Shown here: in pieces, positions 1 through 7,010 of the stretch
Layout: each line of letters starts with the position of its first letter
Position numbering within the stretch: the stretch's first letter is position 1
From: DATAPE01 sp034667545
Lineage (GTDB): Bacteria > Actinomycetota > CADDZG01 > WHSQ01
Direction: 5' to 3'
Assembly (NCBI GenBank): GCA_034667545.1
Contig: JAXDJR010000036.1
Coordinates: 1 to 11,556 of the forward strand
DNA: 11,556 nt
The notes under the pieces: model-generated
Databases searched by the model: none
The model's input: only the letters and a program-made list of their open reading frames with translations
What the model was told of the DNA's origin: nothing
Program-made: the position numbers and the translations under genes

Positions 1-43
1 ACTCTTAATCAGCGGGTTCGGGGTTCGAGTCCCTGATGGCGCA
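1..43 (+). tRNA. tRNA-Lys(CTT), 3' part only
   Basis: The window opens inside a tRNA. Bases 2-8 form the anticodon loop CTCTTAA with anticodon CTT at 4-6, so it reads AAG (lysine). The 3' half of the anticodon stem is 9-13, the five-base variable loop is 14-18, the T stem is 19-23 paired with 31-35 (one G-T pair), and the T loop TTCGAGT is 24-30. Bases 36-42 are the 3' acceptor strand and A43 is the discriminator base. CCA is not encoded, because the next bases are CAG. The 5' half, with the D arm, lies outside the window, so the acceptor pairing cannot be checked. Confidence 0.9.
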
Positions 44-60
44 CAGATCCCCTCTCCGAG

Positions 61-84
61 ACCCCCAGCCGCCTGGGGGCTTCT
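61..84 (+). terminator. Hairpin terminator after tRNA-Lys
   Basis: CCCCCAG at 62-68 pairs perfectly with CTGGGGG at 73-79 around a CCGC loop, followed by a weak pyrimidine tail (CTTCT). It starts 18 bases after the tRNA and fits an intrinsic terminator for that transcript. A second 7-bp hairpin (78-84 with 92-98) shares two bases with the first, so only one can form fully. No T run is seen on the minus side, so it probably does not end the minus-strand transcript that stops at 115. Confidence 0.6.
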
Positions 85-114
85 GCTACGGAGAAGCCGA
101 GGAAGCGCTCACGA

Positions 115-555
115 TCAAACAGATGTCGGCGTCGCCCGGAACAGGTAGATTCCCACGATCTTGCCGGAGATGGCTGTCCTTTCTCCACTCCCCAGCGCCT
201 TGCTCTTGCTGTCGGATGCCGTCTCCTGAAAGACGTAGCCAGCGTCTTGGAGCGCCCAGCCTTGGTCCTCGATGGACTCGATCAGCCCCGTCTGATCCGT
301 GTGTCCCCCGGCGCTGACATTGCCAGCCCACGTGGCCGACCCCGACGTCGTAGACACGTCTCTGACGATCTGGAAATACCTCCGGCCAGCAGCTTTAGCG
401 GCCTGCGCCTGGCCAGCGGGCGATGCTGCAAACTCAGCCTTGAGCCGTTCTTCCTCACGGGCAGCATCCCGAGCCACCTCGTCGCGGCGGGCGGTCTCCT
501 GGGCCGCCAACTCCGCAGCCTTCTCTTCTTCCGACTTTCCCTTGAAGATCGCCAT
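115..555 (-). CDS. Small actinobacterial protein of unknown function, coupled to phosphoketolase
   Basis: 146 aa, no known function. Residues about 8-42 are almost entirely charged residues and alanine (repeated Glu/Lys/Arg) and should form a helix or short coiled coil. Then comes SPAGQAQAAKAAGRRYFQI (45-63), a Gly/Ser/Thr linker, and a C-terminal segment (about 88-140) with WALQDAGYVFQET and SGKIVGIYLFR, which looks like a small alpha/beta domain. From memory this layout recurs in unannotated actinobacterial proteins and recalls the DUF4177 type of fold; that is an inference. No signal peptide or membrane segment is seen, so it is probably cytosolic. The ATG immediately follows the TAG stop of the phosphoketolase. 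The ribosome-binding site GGAG lies inside the last phosphoketolase codons, 9 bases before the ATG, so the two are very likely co-transcribed and translationally coupled. A role linked to phosphoketolase is suggested only by this position. Confidence 0.8.
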   Translation of the reverse strand: MAIFKGKSEEEKAAELAAQETARRDEVARDAAREEERLKAEFAASPAGQAQAAKAAGRRYFQIVRDVSTTSGSATWAGNVSAGGHTDQTGLIESIEDQGWALQDAGYVFQETASDSKSKALGSGERTAISGKIVGIYLFRATPTSV

Positions 556-3018
556 CTAGTTTGTCTCCGTCTTGGAAGGGTTGCGGGCGGCGTCAGCCGT
601 GACGACGGTGGGTCCGTCGCCGGGCGTCCACTGCCAGTCACGGACCTCCGGCATGTCCTCTCCGTGCGCACGCACGTAGATCCGGTGCTCGATCAGCTTG
701 TTCTTCAAGGTCTCCCGCGCCGATCCCGAGGTGGCCTGGAGCCGGGTGACCCGGTCGATGACGTCCATCGCCAGGTTGAAGCGGTCGAGCTGGTTCATCA
801 CAGCCATGTCGAAGGGTGTGGTCGTGGTCCCTTCCTCCTTGTAGCCGCGAACGTGGATGTTCTCATGGTTGGTCCGCTTATAGGTCAGGCGGTGGATCAG
901 CCACGGATACCCGTGGTAGGCGAAGATCACCGGCTTGTCCCGGGTGAAGAGCGAGTCGAAGTCGGCGTCGGAGAGCCCGTGGGGGTGCTCGCGCTCCGGC
1001 TGCAGCCGCATCAGGTCCACCACGTTGACGAACCGCACCCGCAACTCAGGGAAATGGCGGCGCAACATGTCCGTGGCAGCCAGAGCCTCGAGCGTCGGGA
1101 TGTCACCAGCGCACGCCATCACCACTTGCGGTTCGGCCCCCTGGTCGTTGCTGGCCCAGTCCCAGATCCCGATCCCCCTGGCGCAATGCGCGATCGCCTC
1201 ATCGATCGTCAAGTAGTCAAGCGACGGTTGCTTGCCGGCGACAATGACGTTGACGTAGTGGCGGCTCTTCAAGCAATGGTCCGCTACCTCCAGCAAGCAG
1301 TTCGCATCCGGCGGTAGGTAGACACGCACGATCTCAGCCTTCTTGTTCACGACGTGATCGATGAATCCGGGGTCCTGATGTGAGAAGCCGTTGTGATCCT
1401 GACGCCACACGTGCGACGTCAACAGGTAGTTGAGCGATGCCAGCGGCTGGCGCCACGGGATGCCCCTCGTGACCTTCAACCACTTTGCGTGCTGGTTGAA
1501 CATCGAGTCGACGATGTGGATGAACGCCTCGTAGCAAGAGAAGAACCCGTGGCGGCCGGTCAGGAGGTAGCCTTCGAGCCATCCCTGGCACATGTGCTCG
1601 CTCAGAACTTCCATCACGCGCCCATCGGGAGATACGTGTTCGTCCGTATCGAGGATGTTCGCCACCGACGTCCGATCCGTCACCTCGAATAACGCCCCGA
1701 GCCGGTTGGATGCCGTTTCGTCCGGCCCCATCACCCGGAAGTTGCGCGTGTCTGCATTGAGCCGCATCACGTCTCGAAGCATGGTTCCGAGAACGCGGGT
1801 GGGTTCACTGGTGCTGACGCCGGGCGCCTCAACCTCCACCGCGTAATCCTTGAAATTCGGCAGTCGAAGATCCCGTAGAAGGGCCCCACCGTTGCTGTGC
1901 GGATTAGCTCCCATCCGCCTCACCCCGGTTGGGGCGAGCCGCTGCAACTCCGTGATCAGGCTGCCGCGATCATCGAAGAGCTCCTCCGGCTGGTAGCTGC
2001 GCATCCACTCCTCGAGCTGCGCCAGGTGCTTGGGATGATCGGCGAGGTTCGACAGCGGCACCTGATGTGAACGAAACGACCCCTCTACCGGGAGATCGTC
2101 GACTTCCTTCGGCCCCGTCCATCCCTTCGGCGTCCGCATAACGATCATCGGCCAGCGAGGTCGCTCGGAGAAACCATCGCTGCGAGCCTCAAGCTGGATC
2201 TGTGCGATCCGTACGGTCACATCGTCGAGCGTTGCGGCCATGATCTGGTGCATCGTCGTGGGGTCGTCGCCTTCGACGAAGTAAGGGAGGTAGCCGTAGC
2301 CGAAGAAGAGATCGGCGAGCTCTTCGTTTGAGATGCGAGCCAGCACCGTCGGTCCCGCGATCTTGTAGCCGTTGAGATGCAGGATCGGCAGCACCGCGCC
2401 GTCATGCACCGGGTTCAGGAACTTGTTCGAGTGCCAGCTCGTGGCGAGCGGTCCCGTTTCCGCCTCGCCGTCACCAACTACACAACAGACGAACAGATCG
2501 GGGTTGTCGAACGCGGCGCCATACGCATGGACCAGTGCGTACCCGAGCTCGCCGCCCTCGTGGATCGATCCAGGCGTCTCCGGTGCAGCGTGACTCGGGA
2601 TCCCGCCAGGAAAAGAGAACTGCCGGAAGAGTTTGAGCATGCCGGCTTCGTCTTGCGAGATAGACGGATAGATCTCGCTGTAGCTACCTTCGAGGTAAGT
2701 GTTCGCCACGATCCCCGGCCCCCCATGGCCCGGCCCGGTCACGTACATCGCATTGAGGTCGCGCCGCTTGATGACGCGGTTCATGTGCGCGTAGATGAAG
2801 TTGAGTCCCGGGGTCGTCCCCCAGTGACCGAGCAAGCGCGGCTTGACGTGCTCGATCGTCAATCGCTCGCGCAGCAGCGGGTTCGCGAGCAGGTAGATCT
2901 GCCCAACCGATAAGTAGTTAGCCGCGCGCCAGTAACTGTCGATCAAGCGGACCTCATCTTGGGACAGTGGCTCGACATCCTCAAGCCTGATCGATCGCAC
3001 ATTTTCGGTGGCCAGCAT
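556..3018 (-). CDS. xfp: Xylulose-5-phosphate/fructose-6-phosphate phosphoketolase
   Basis: 820 aa, the usual full length for the family. The enzyme is thiamine-diphosphate dependent and cleaves xylulose-5-P or fructose-6-P with phosphate to acetyl-phosphate plus glyceraldehyde-3-P or erythrose-4-P. Motifs visible in order: GHWGT (64-68), GPGHGGPG (95-102), PSHAAPETPG (141-150), the ThDP/Mg site GDGEAETGP (182-190) continuing to Asn198, FRSHQVPL (315-322), LEGYLLTGRHGF (481-492), DHNGFSHQDPGF (541-552), and the C-terminal YHGYPWLIHRLTYKRTNH (701-718). Histidines 65, 98, 143, 318 and 547 and Glu482 match the conserved active-site residues of characterised bifidobacterial enzymes, so it should be active. 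The ATG is preceded by GAGGAG at a good distance. A 240-base gap with a terminator separates it from the gene upstream, so it should have its own promoter. Whether it prefers one or both substrates cannot be told from sequence. Neighbouring genes give no sign of a complete bifid shunt. Confidence 0.97.
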   Translation of the reverse strand: MLATENVRSIRLEDVEPLSQDEVRLIDSYWRAANYLSVGQIYLLANPLLRERLTIEHVKPRLLGHWGTTPGLNFIYAHMNRVIKRRDLNAMYVTGPGHGGPGIVANTYLEGSYSEIYPSISQDEAGMLKLFRQFSFPGGIPSHAAPETPGSIHEGGELGYALVHAYGAAFDNPDLFVCCVVGDGEAETGPLATSWHSNKFLNPVHDGAVLPILHLNGYKIAGPTVLARISNEELADLFFGYGYLPYFVEGDDPTTMHQIMAATLDDVTVRIAQIQLEARSDGFSERPRWPMIVMRTPKGWTGPKEVDDLPVEGSFRSHQVPLSNLADHPKHLAQLEEWMRSYQPEELFDDRGSLITELQRLAPTGVRRMGANPHSNGGALLRDLRLPNFKDYAVEVEAPGVSTSEPTRVLGTMLRDVMRLNADTRNFRVMGPDETASNRLGALFEVTDRTSVANILDTDEHVSPDGRVMEVLSEHMCQGWLEGYLLTGRHGFFSCYEAFIHIVDSMFNQHAKWLKVTRGIPWRQPLASLNYLLTSHVWRQDHNGFSHQDPGFIDHVVNKKAEIVRVYLPPDANCLLEVADHCLKSRHYVNVIVAGKQPSLDYLTIDEAIAHCARGIGIWDWASNDQGAEPQVVMACAGDIPTLEALAATDMLRRHFPELRVRFVNVVDLMRLQPEREHPHGLSDADFDSLFTRDKPVIFAYHGYPWLIHRLTYKRTNHENIHVRGYKEEGTTTTPFDMAVMNQLDRFNLAMDVIDRVTRLQATSGSARETLKNKLIEHRIYVRAHGEDMPEVRDWQWTPGDGPTVVTADAARNPSKTETN

Positions 3019-3205
3019 GAGATCTCCTCGTTGTCATGGCTTGCGGGTGCCACGCCGATTCTCCCCCGTTTCCATAACACCGTCGCAACGAGGTGCGGAC
3101 GACTACCTGCCGCTCTCATGAAGCGGTAGTAACCAGCAGAAAAACCTAGAAAGAGAGTCTTGATTCTCGGTGATGGCCGTCCGTCTGGCAGTCGAAGGTA
3201 TCGGA
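3019..3205 (-). promoter_or_regulatory. Upstream region of xfp with an inverted repeat
   Basis: This non-coding stretch must hold the xfp promoter and leader. The only clear structure is an interrupted inverted repeat: ACTA 3102-3105 with TAGT 3127-3130, and CCGCT 3110-3114 with AGCGG 3122-3126, with a 4-base bulge on one side and a 7-base loop. It lies about 85-115 bases before the start codon and could be an operator or a leader hairpin. On the minus strand a TGTTAT hexamer just inside it (3072-3077) could be a -10 box, but no good -35 box accompanies it. The Shine-Dalgarno GAGGAG is at the right-hand edge next to the ATG. Confidence 0.3.
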
Positions 3206-3247
3206 CCAGAAAACGAATAGGGGCGCCCTAAGGGCGCCCCTCTCGTT
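3206..3247 (-). terminator. Strong intrinsic terminator of the Asp-box protein gene
   Basis: Two perfect 11-base arms, AGGGGCGCCCT (3219-3229) and AGGGCGCCCCT (3231-3241), are separated by a single base, so the actual loop opens the inner pairs. The stem continues with 5 further outer pairs (3212-3216 with 3243-3247). On the minus strand the hairpin is followed by ATTCGTTTTC, a T-rich tail. It begins 12 bases after the TAA stop at 3259. It insulates xfp from read-through. Confidence 0.9.
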
Positions 3248-3258
3248 AAGATTGCTTC

Positions 3259-5133
3259 TTACTTAGTCGTGAAACCGTAGATGTCGGAGTTTCCGAAGGT
3301 TCCGGGACACACTTGCTGCACAGCAGGTGCAGTGGCGTCCGCGCCCTGATCCTTCTGGCTTCCGAACTGCTCCCTGTCTTGCACACCGCGCGGCTCTTCG
3401 GCTTCGGCGGTCCGCACGCCGCTTGCCAGAGCTTCGTTGTGCAGTGCTTGCCTGTAGGCGTTGATAGCCGGGCAAACAGCTGCGTTACGGGTGTCGTTCC
3501 ACACCGCGACTCCATAGGTGCGCGTAGCGGCTGCATATACATAGTCACCGAGGAACTCGGCCGCCAGGTTGTTCTGGCTCGAACCCCTGGGGTCGCCTTC
3601 GGCCCCCCTATGGATCTGGGAGAAGGTTCCGATCGCTCCAGCGCCGGCTCCCGTCACGTTGGCGTGAAGCACGACGCCGATCAAACCTCGAGGCGCCGTC
3701 GTGTTGTCTCGATACGGCGTCGTGAACGCGTTGTATACGAGATAGACGTCGGTACCATTCGGCGAAATCGCGGGAGCCGAATAGTAGCCCCTGTCCATCG
3801 CTTGTTGCGCCGGATGGTTCGTGTTGGGCTGCTCCACTTGTCGGAGTGGCGACCAGGTACGGGCGTCGTTGCTTGAACTCGTGAACATGACGTGCTCATG
3901 GTTGAGCCCATCTCTGCCATCCACCCACGTTAGAACTTGCCGGTCCGTGGCGTCCTTCCCGCTCGGAGCACCGTTGGCAATGTCAACGCTTGGGGAAGGA
4001 CTCAGGTCGTCGCGGGCTCCGCCGACGCCATCCTCGACGCAGCGGCCGATCGAAGGCTCGAAGGCGTTACAGGTGTCAACTGCAGTCTGCACGTGCTGCG
4101 GCCGCGTCCAATGCCTGCCACCATCGAAGGACTTGACCAAGATCTGCTCGCCAATGCCAGGCAGTGAAGCGCCGAAGCTGTAGGCATAAACGTAGACAAC
4201 GCCCTGGCTGTCAGTGCGGATGGTGCATCCCGAGCGGCCGAATCCCTGCTGGCTACTCGTGTTGTTCGCAGCCGAAGTGACCTGCTTCTGGGTCCAGGTG
4301 TTGCCACCGTCGCGCGAGGTCGTTACGAAGAGTGGCTGCGAGGTACCGATGATCCCGCGGAAACCTGCGTAGCACACGTATGTGTTGCCGAAGAACTTGC
4401 TGCTCGCGGCGTTGTCCGCCCAAATCTGCTCTTTGTCGGCGAACAGAGCGGAGTTCTGTTTGCTCGCGATGACCGGCTTCTTCCATGCGTTGTTGCTGCC
4501 AGCCGCCGCTGCCGTTACGTTGTCCGTGCGGGAAACGCCGATGCCCTCGAAACCCTGCACTCCACCGGAGCCGCACCCCGGCTCCCCGCAGTTCGACGTC
4601 AGGTTGGCGTAGTAGAGCCTCGAGCCGTTTGCCCACGAGAACTTCCCGTTCTTCGGCCGGGGACCGAACGCCACCGCTGGGTCACCGTCCGATACCAAAC
4701 CGTTCTCGCTGTACTTCGGCAGTGTGCCGATCGGACCAACGTGCGGGCTACAGGGAGGATCTGTGTTTCCCGGTTGGCCGAGACAGTCACGTGCGGTCAA
4801 ACCCGTGTACGTCGGCTGGGTCCAGGACTGTCCACTGTCGAAGGAGAAGTAGATCCCAGACGCGCCCACGCCCGGAGTGAAGGGACAATCGGTGTCCAAC
4901 CCAGCGTTGCAGGCCTCCATGTCGATATTGTCGTTGGATCCTGCCGCCAGAACGTTCGGATGCTTCGCGTCTACCGCTACTGCGGGCTCATTCTGCTTGT
5001 TCTGCGAGAAGGGAGCCGGAGGGCTGCCGTTCGAGACCAGTACATCTGTAGAGGCTGCACCCGCCGGCGCGGCAAACCCGCCCAAGAGAACAGTCATCAT
5101 CAGGGGCACCATGAAGAGTGAAAGACGTTTCAC
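3259..5133 (-). CDS. Secreted Asp-box (BNR/sialidase-fold) protein
   Basis: About 624 aa. The N-terminus is a clear signal peptide: basic KR, a hydrophobic core rich in Leu, Met and Val, then Ala-Pro-Ala-Gly-Ala-Ala as a signal peptidase I site near residue 28. No lipobox is seen. The mature part carries Asp-boxes (S-x-D-x-G-x-x-W): SFDSGQSW (about 98-105), SRDGGNTW (274-281), SFDGGRHW (336-343) and a degenerate SSNDARTW (421-428). Such boxes mark beta-propeller folds of the sialidase/BNR superfamily. I see no clear Arg triad or other sialidase active site, so enzymatic activity is uncertain; it may be a binding protein or an unrelated hydrolase. Several cysteines suggest disulfides outside the cell. 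The tail (about 570-605) is polar and low in hydrophobic residues. Start: a strong GGGGGGAGGAG precedes adjacent TTG (5136) and GTG (5133) codons. GTG is preferred for spacing and codon type; using TTG adds one residue. Confidence 0.8.
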   Translation of the reverse strand: MKRLSLFMVPLMMTVLLGGFAAPAGAASTDVLVSNGSPPAPFSQNKQNEPAVAVDAKHPNVLAAGSNDNIDMEACNAGLDTDCPFTPGVGASGIYFSFDSGQSWTQPTYTGLTARDCLGQPGNTDPPCSPHVGPIGTLPKYSENGLVSDGDPAVAFGPRPKNGKFSWANGSRLYYANLTSNCGEPGCGSGGVQGFEGIGVSRTDNVTAAAAGSNNAWKKPVIASKQNSALFADKEQIWADNAASSKFFGNTYVCYAGFRGIIGTSQPLFVTTSRDGGNTWTQKQVTSAANNTSSQQGFGRSGCTIRTDSQGVVYVYAYSFGASLPGIGEQILVKSFDGGRHWTRPQHVQTAVDTCNAFEPSIGRCVEDGVGGARDDLSPSPSVDIANGAPSGKDATDRQVLTWVDGRDGLNHEHVMFTSSSNDARTWSPLRQVEQPNTNHPAQQAMDRGYYSAPAISPNGTDVYLVYNAFTTPYRDNTTAPRGLIGVVLHANVTGAGAGAIGTFSQIHRGAEGDPRGSSQNNLAAEFLGDYVYAAATRTYGVAVWNDTRNAAVCPAINAYRQALHNEALASGVRTAEAEEPRGVQDREQFGSQKDQGADATAPAVQQVCPGTFGNSDIYGFTTK

Positions 5134-5243
5134 CAAGCGACTCCTCCCCCCGCGTTAGAGCCACGGGACATCGATAGAAGCGTCAGCGTACCCCTGGTCG
5201 ATCAAGCCGCTAACCCATTGAAGCGGCAGATCGAGTAGGGCCC

Positions 5244-5278
5244 AAACACACACAACGGCGTAAAAACACACGCAACGG
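5244..5278. repeat. Tandem 15-bp direct repeat, 20-bp period, in a divergent promoter region
   Basis: AAACACACACAACGG (5244-5258) recurs as AAACACACGCAACGG (5264-5278) with one mismatch. Unit starts are 20 bases apart, close to two helical turns, so both copies face the same side of the DNA. The pair sits between the divergent Asp-box and GlsB-type genes, about 110 bases from the first start and 70 from the second. This is the arrangement expected of a tandem operator, but the motif matches no regulator site I know. No convincing -35/-10 pair was seen in this 215-base gap on either strand. Confidence 0.4.
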
Positions 5279-5348
5279 ACATGCGAGCTAGGGGTGTCTG
5301 AACCGGTTAGCGTGCCTCTTCTTTCTCCTGCTGAAAGCGAGGTTCCAA

Positions 5349-5603
5349 GTGATCGGTTTCATCGTCGCAGGGCTCATCATCGGAGCCCTGGCCCGTCTCA
5401 TCAAGCCTGGACGCCAGAATCTCAGCGTCCTCATGACCCTGCTCTTGGGACTCGCGGGCTCGATCATCGGCGGGCTGGTTGCGAACCTGATCGGCACGGG
5501 CAGCATCTTCGAGCTCAACTTCATCGGATTCGTCGTCGCCGTGATCGCCGCAGTGCTCCTGATTGGAGTAGCGGAGGGCCTCGCCGGGTCACGCTCGACT
5601 TAA
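5349..5603 (+). CDS. GlsB/YeaQ/YmgE-family (transglycosylase-associated) membrane protein
   Basis: 84 aa, typical length. Three hydrophobic helices rich in Gly and Ala lie at about 1-17, 27-49 and 56-77. The N-terminus IGFIVAGLIIGALARLIKPG and the following GLAGSIIGGLVANLIG are hallmarks of this family of tiny inner-membrane proteins. Members are often induced by stress or acid, and no biochemical function is settled; the old name 'transglycosylase-associated' rests on weak evidence. The start is GTG, with GAGG six bases upstream. The tandem repeat at 5244-5278 lies in its upstream region and may control it. The gene is followed by 93 non-coding bases before the CaCA gene. Confidence 0.85.
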   Translation: MIGFIVAGLIIGALARLIKPGRQNLSVLMTLLLGLAGSIIGGLVANLIGTGSIFELNFIGFVVAVIAAVLLIGVAEGLAGSRST

Positions 5604-5631
5604 AGCGGCCTGAGCGCAGCGAGCAGCAACA

Positions 5632-5652
5632 CCTATATATAAGGAGAACACC
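5632..5652 (+). promoter_or_regulatory. TATATA / AAGGAG element before the CaCA gene
   Basis: CCTATATATAAGGAGAACACC combines a very A/T-rich hexamer, unusual in this GC-rich DNA, with a perfect Shine-Dalgarno AAGGAG (5641-5646). No ATG, GTG or TTG follows at ribosome-binding distance; the CaCA start codon is 51 bases further on. A near copy lies before the sod gene (8680-8697). It could be a -10 box with a purine-rich transcript start. No clear -35 box is visible 16-18 bases upstream. Confidence 0.3.
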
Positions 5653-5696
5653 CCACGATCCGGCTCTGCCGGGCAGCCGTGCGGCATCCTTGACGG

Positions 5697-6770
5697 GTGT
5701 TCTCGTCGGTCGCCCTCCCCTTCCTGATCGTCATCTTCTGCGCTGCCGCGGGGGCCGTGTGGCTCGCCGGCATCCAGCTCTCCAATACGAGCGACGTACT
5801 CAGCCATCGCCTTCACCTCGGAGAGGCCCTGGGAGGCCTTCTACTCCTGGCCTTCACCACGAACCTGCCAGAAGTTGCCATCGTCGTCAGCGCCGCATTA
5901 GCCAAGCAACTCGGGATCGCCATCGGCAACATCCTCGGGGGCATCGCGATCCAGACCGTTGTCCTGGTCGTCCTCGACGTCTTCGGTCTGAAGAAACGGG
6001 CCTCGCTCACCTACAAAGCCGCCACGCTGAGCCTCGTTCTCGAAGCCGCCCTTGTCATCGCCGTTCTCATCGTCGCAATCATGGGCAGTCAGCTCCCCAA
6101 CTCTTCGGTGTTCCTTCGCATCGACCCTGGGGCGCTGTTGATCTTCTTTCTCTGGCTGGGAGGGATCTATCTGCTCGCCAAGGCCCGCAACGGTCTGCCG
6201 TGGCACGAGTCCGGCGAGGCCCCCGACAACCAGGAGATGCCGCGCGGCATCGCCAAGAAGATGAAGTCGGAAGCAGAAGAGAAGAAGGGTACGAGCCTGG
6301 CGCGCACGGTCACCGTGTTCGCGGTCGCCTCCGTGATCACGTTGATCGGAGGCGTCGTCCTCGAGCAGAGCGGCGACGCGATCGCCGTGCACGTCGGCAT
6401 CACCGGAGTGTTGTTCGGCGCAACCTTCCTCGCCGCAGCAACTTCACTCCCCGAGGTATCCACGGGTCTGACCTCGGTGCGCATGGAGGACTACCAATTG
6501 GCGATGAGCGACATCTTCGGGGGCAACGCGTTCCTGCCGGTGCTGTTCTTGGTTGCAAGCCTGCTCTCCGGCCAAGCCGTCCTGCCGCAGATCAACGGGA
6601 CCGATCTTTATCTCACCGGCCTCGGCATCCTGTTGACCACGGTCTACGTCTACGGGCTGATCTTTCGCCCGCGACGGTTGGTTGGACGCATGGGCCTCGA
6701 CTCCGTGGGCGTGCTGGTTCTATACGTGCTGGGATTGATCGGACTGATCGCAGTCGCCCGAGGTGGCTGA
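5697..6770 (+). CDS. CaCA-family sodium/calcium (cation) exchanger, 357 aa
   Basis: An integral membrane protein with about ten hydrophobic helices in two homologous halves, as in the Ca2+:cation antiporter family. The alpha-1 repeat is about 42-86, with FTTNLPEV (53-60) and GNILGGIAIQ (77-86). The alpha-2 repeat is about 234-279, with AATSLPEV (247-254) and SDIFGGNAF (271-279). The acidic Glu of each LPE motif (59 and 253), an ion ligand in characterised exchangers, is present. The Ser/Asn normally found in the alpha-1 GSN segment is replaced by GGIAIQ, so ion specificity may differ from typical Na+/Ca2+ exchange. Residues about 163-202 form a charged Lys/Glu-rich loop between the halves, probably cytosolic. 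The GTG start directly follows an in-frame TGA (5691) and is the first possible start, but it has no good ribosome-binding site. The first helix begins at once, so the N-terminus looks complete. Confidence 0.85.
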   Translation: MFSSVALPFLIVIFCAAAGAVWLAGIQLSNTSDVLSHRLHLGEALGGLLLLAFTTNLPEVAIVVSAALAKQLGIAIGNILGGIAIQTVVLVVLDVFGLKKRASLTYKAATLSLVLEAALVIAVLIVAIMGSQLPNSSVFLRIDPGALLIFFLWLGGIYLLAKARNGLPWHESGEAPDNQEMPRGIAKKMKSEAEEKKGTSLARTVTVFAVASVITLIGGVVLEQSGDAIAVHVGITGVLFGATFLAAATSLPEVSTGLTSVRMEDYQLAMSDIFGGNAFLPVLFLVASLLSGQAVLPQINGTDLYLTGLGILLTTVYVYGLIFRPRRLVGRMGLDSVGVLVLYVLGLIGLIAVARGG

Positions 6771-7010
6771 ACAAGCTCACCGAAAACCCAGCACGGTGAG
6801 CAGGCATCATCGATGCCCCATTGCTTCTCTGGAGTCACATGGCCGACGAGACTGCCCAGCCTTCCGACATCCACTGCCCCAAGTTGTTCGGCAAGCACAC
6901 GGGTCTCTTCGGCATTGATCTCAATCTCGGGACGGAAGGAGGCTGGTTTCCATGGCGGCGGCACCCAGTTGAATGCAGCATTGAACTTGTCTGGCGGTAC
7001 GTTCGAGGAA
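6771..7010 (+). other. Intergenic stretch with two hairpins and a coding-like segment
   Basis: GCTCACCG (6775-6782) pairs with CGGTGAGC (6794-6801), and GGCATC (6803-6808) with GATGCC (6812-6817). Together they could end the CaCA transcript, though no T run follows. From ATG 6839 (GGAG four bases upstream) to about 6935, codons in that frame show roughly 81% G/C at third, 56% at first and 41% at second positions, a coding-like profile. The peptide begins MADETAQPSDIHCPKLFGKH and matches nothing I recognise. The bias fades after about 6935 and the frame differs from that of the next gene, so a degraded gene remnant or chance are both possible. Confidence 0.35.

Noticed and set aside
1..43. tRNA 3' end as a possible integration (att) site
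   Set aside because: No second copy of the tRNA 3' end, integrase or phage-like gene is seen in the window.
247..1317. Long plus-strand open frame (356 codons) antisense to xfp
   Set aside because: It lies almost wholly opposite a phosphoketolase with every expected motif, and its product is Arg/Val/Leu-rich with no recognisable domain. It is a shadow of the G/C-rich third positions.
5294..6799. 501-codon plus-strand frame overlapping the GlsB and CaCA genes
   Set aside because: The product is extremely Arg/Pro/His-rich. The overlapping frames encode proper membrane helices and family motifs, so this frame is spurious.
6813..7010. 66-residue N-terminal extension of the deazaflavin-dependent protein
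   Set aside because: The extension is Ser/Thr-rich and unlike the family, while the ATG at 7011 gives the normal length and begins just before the expected first helix.
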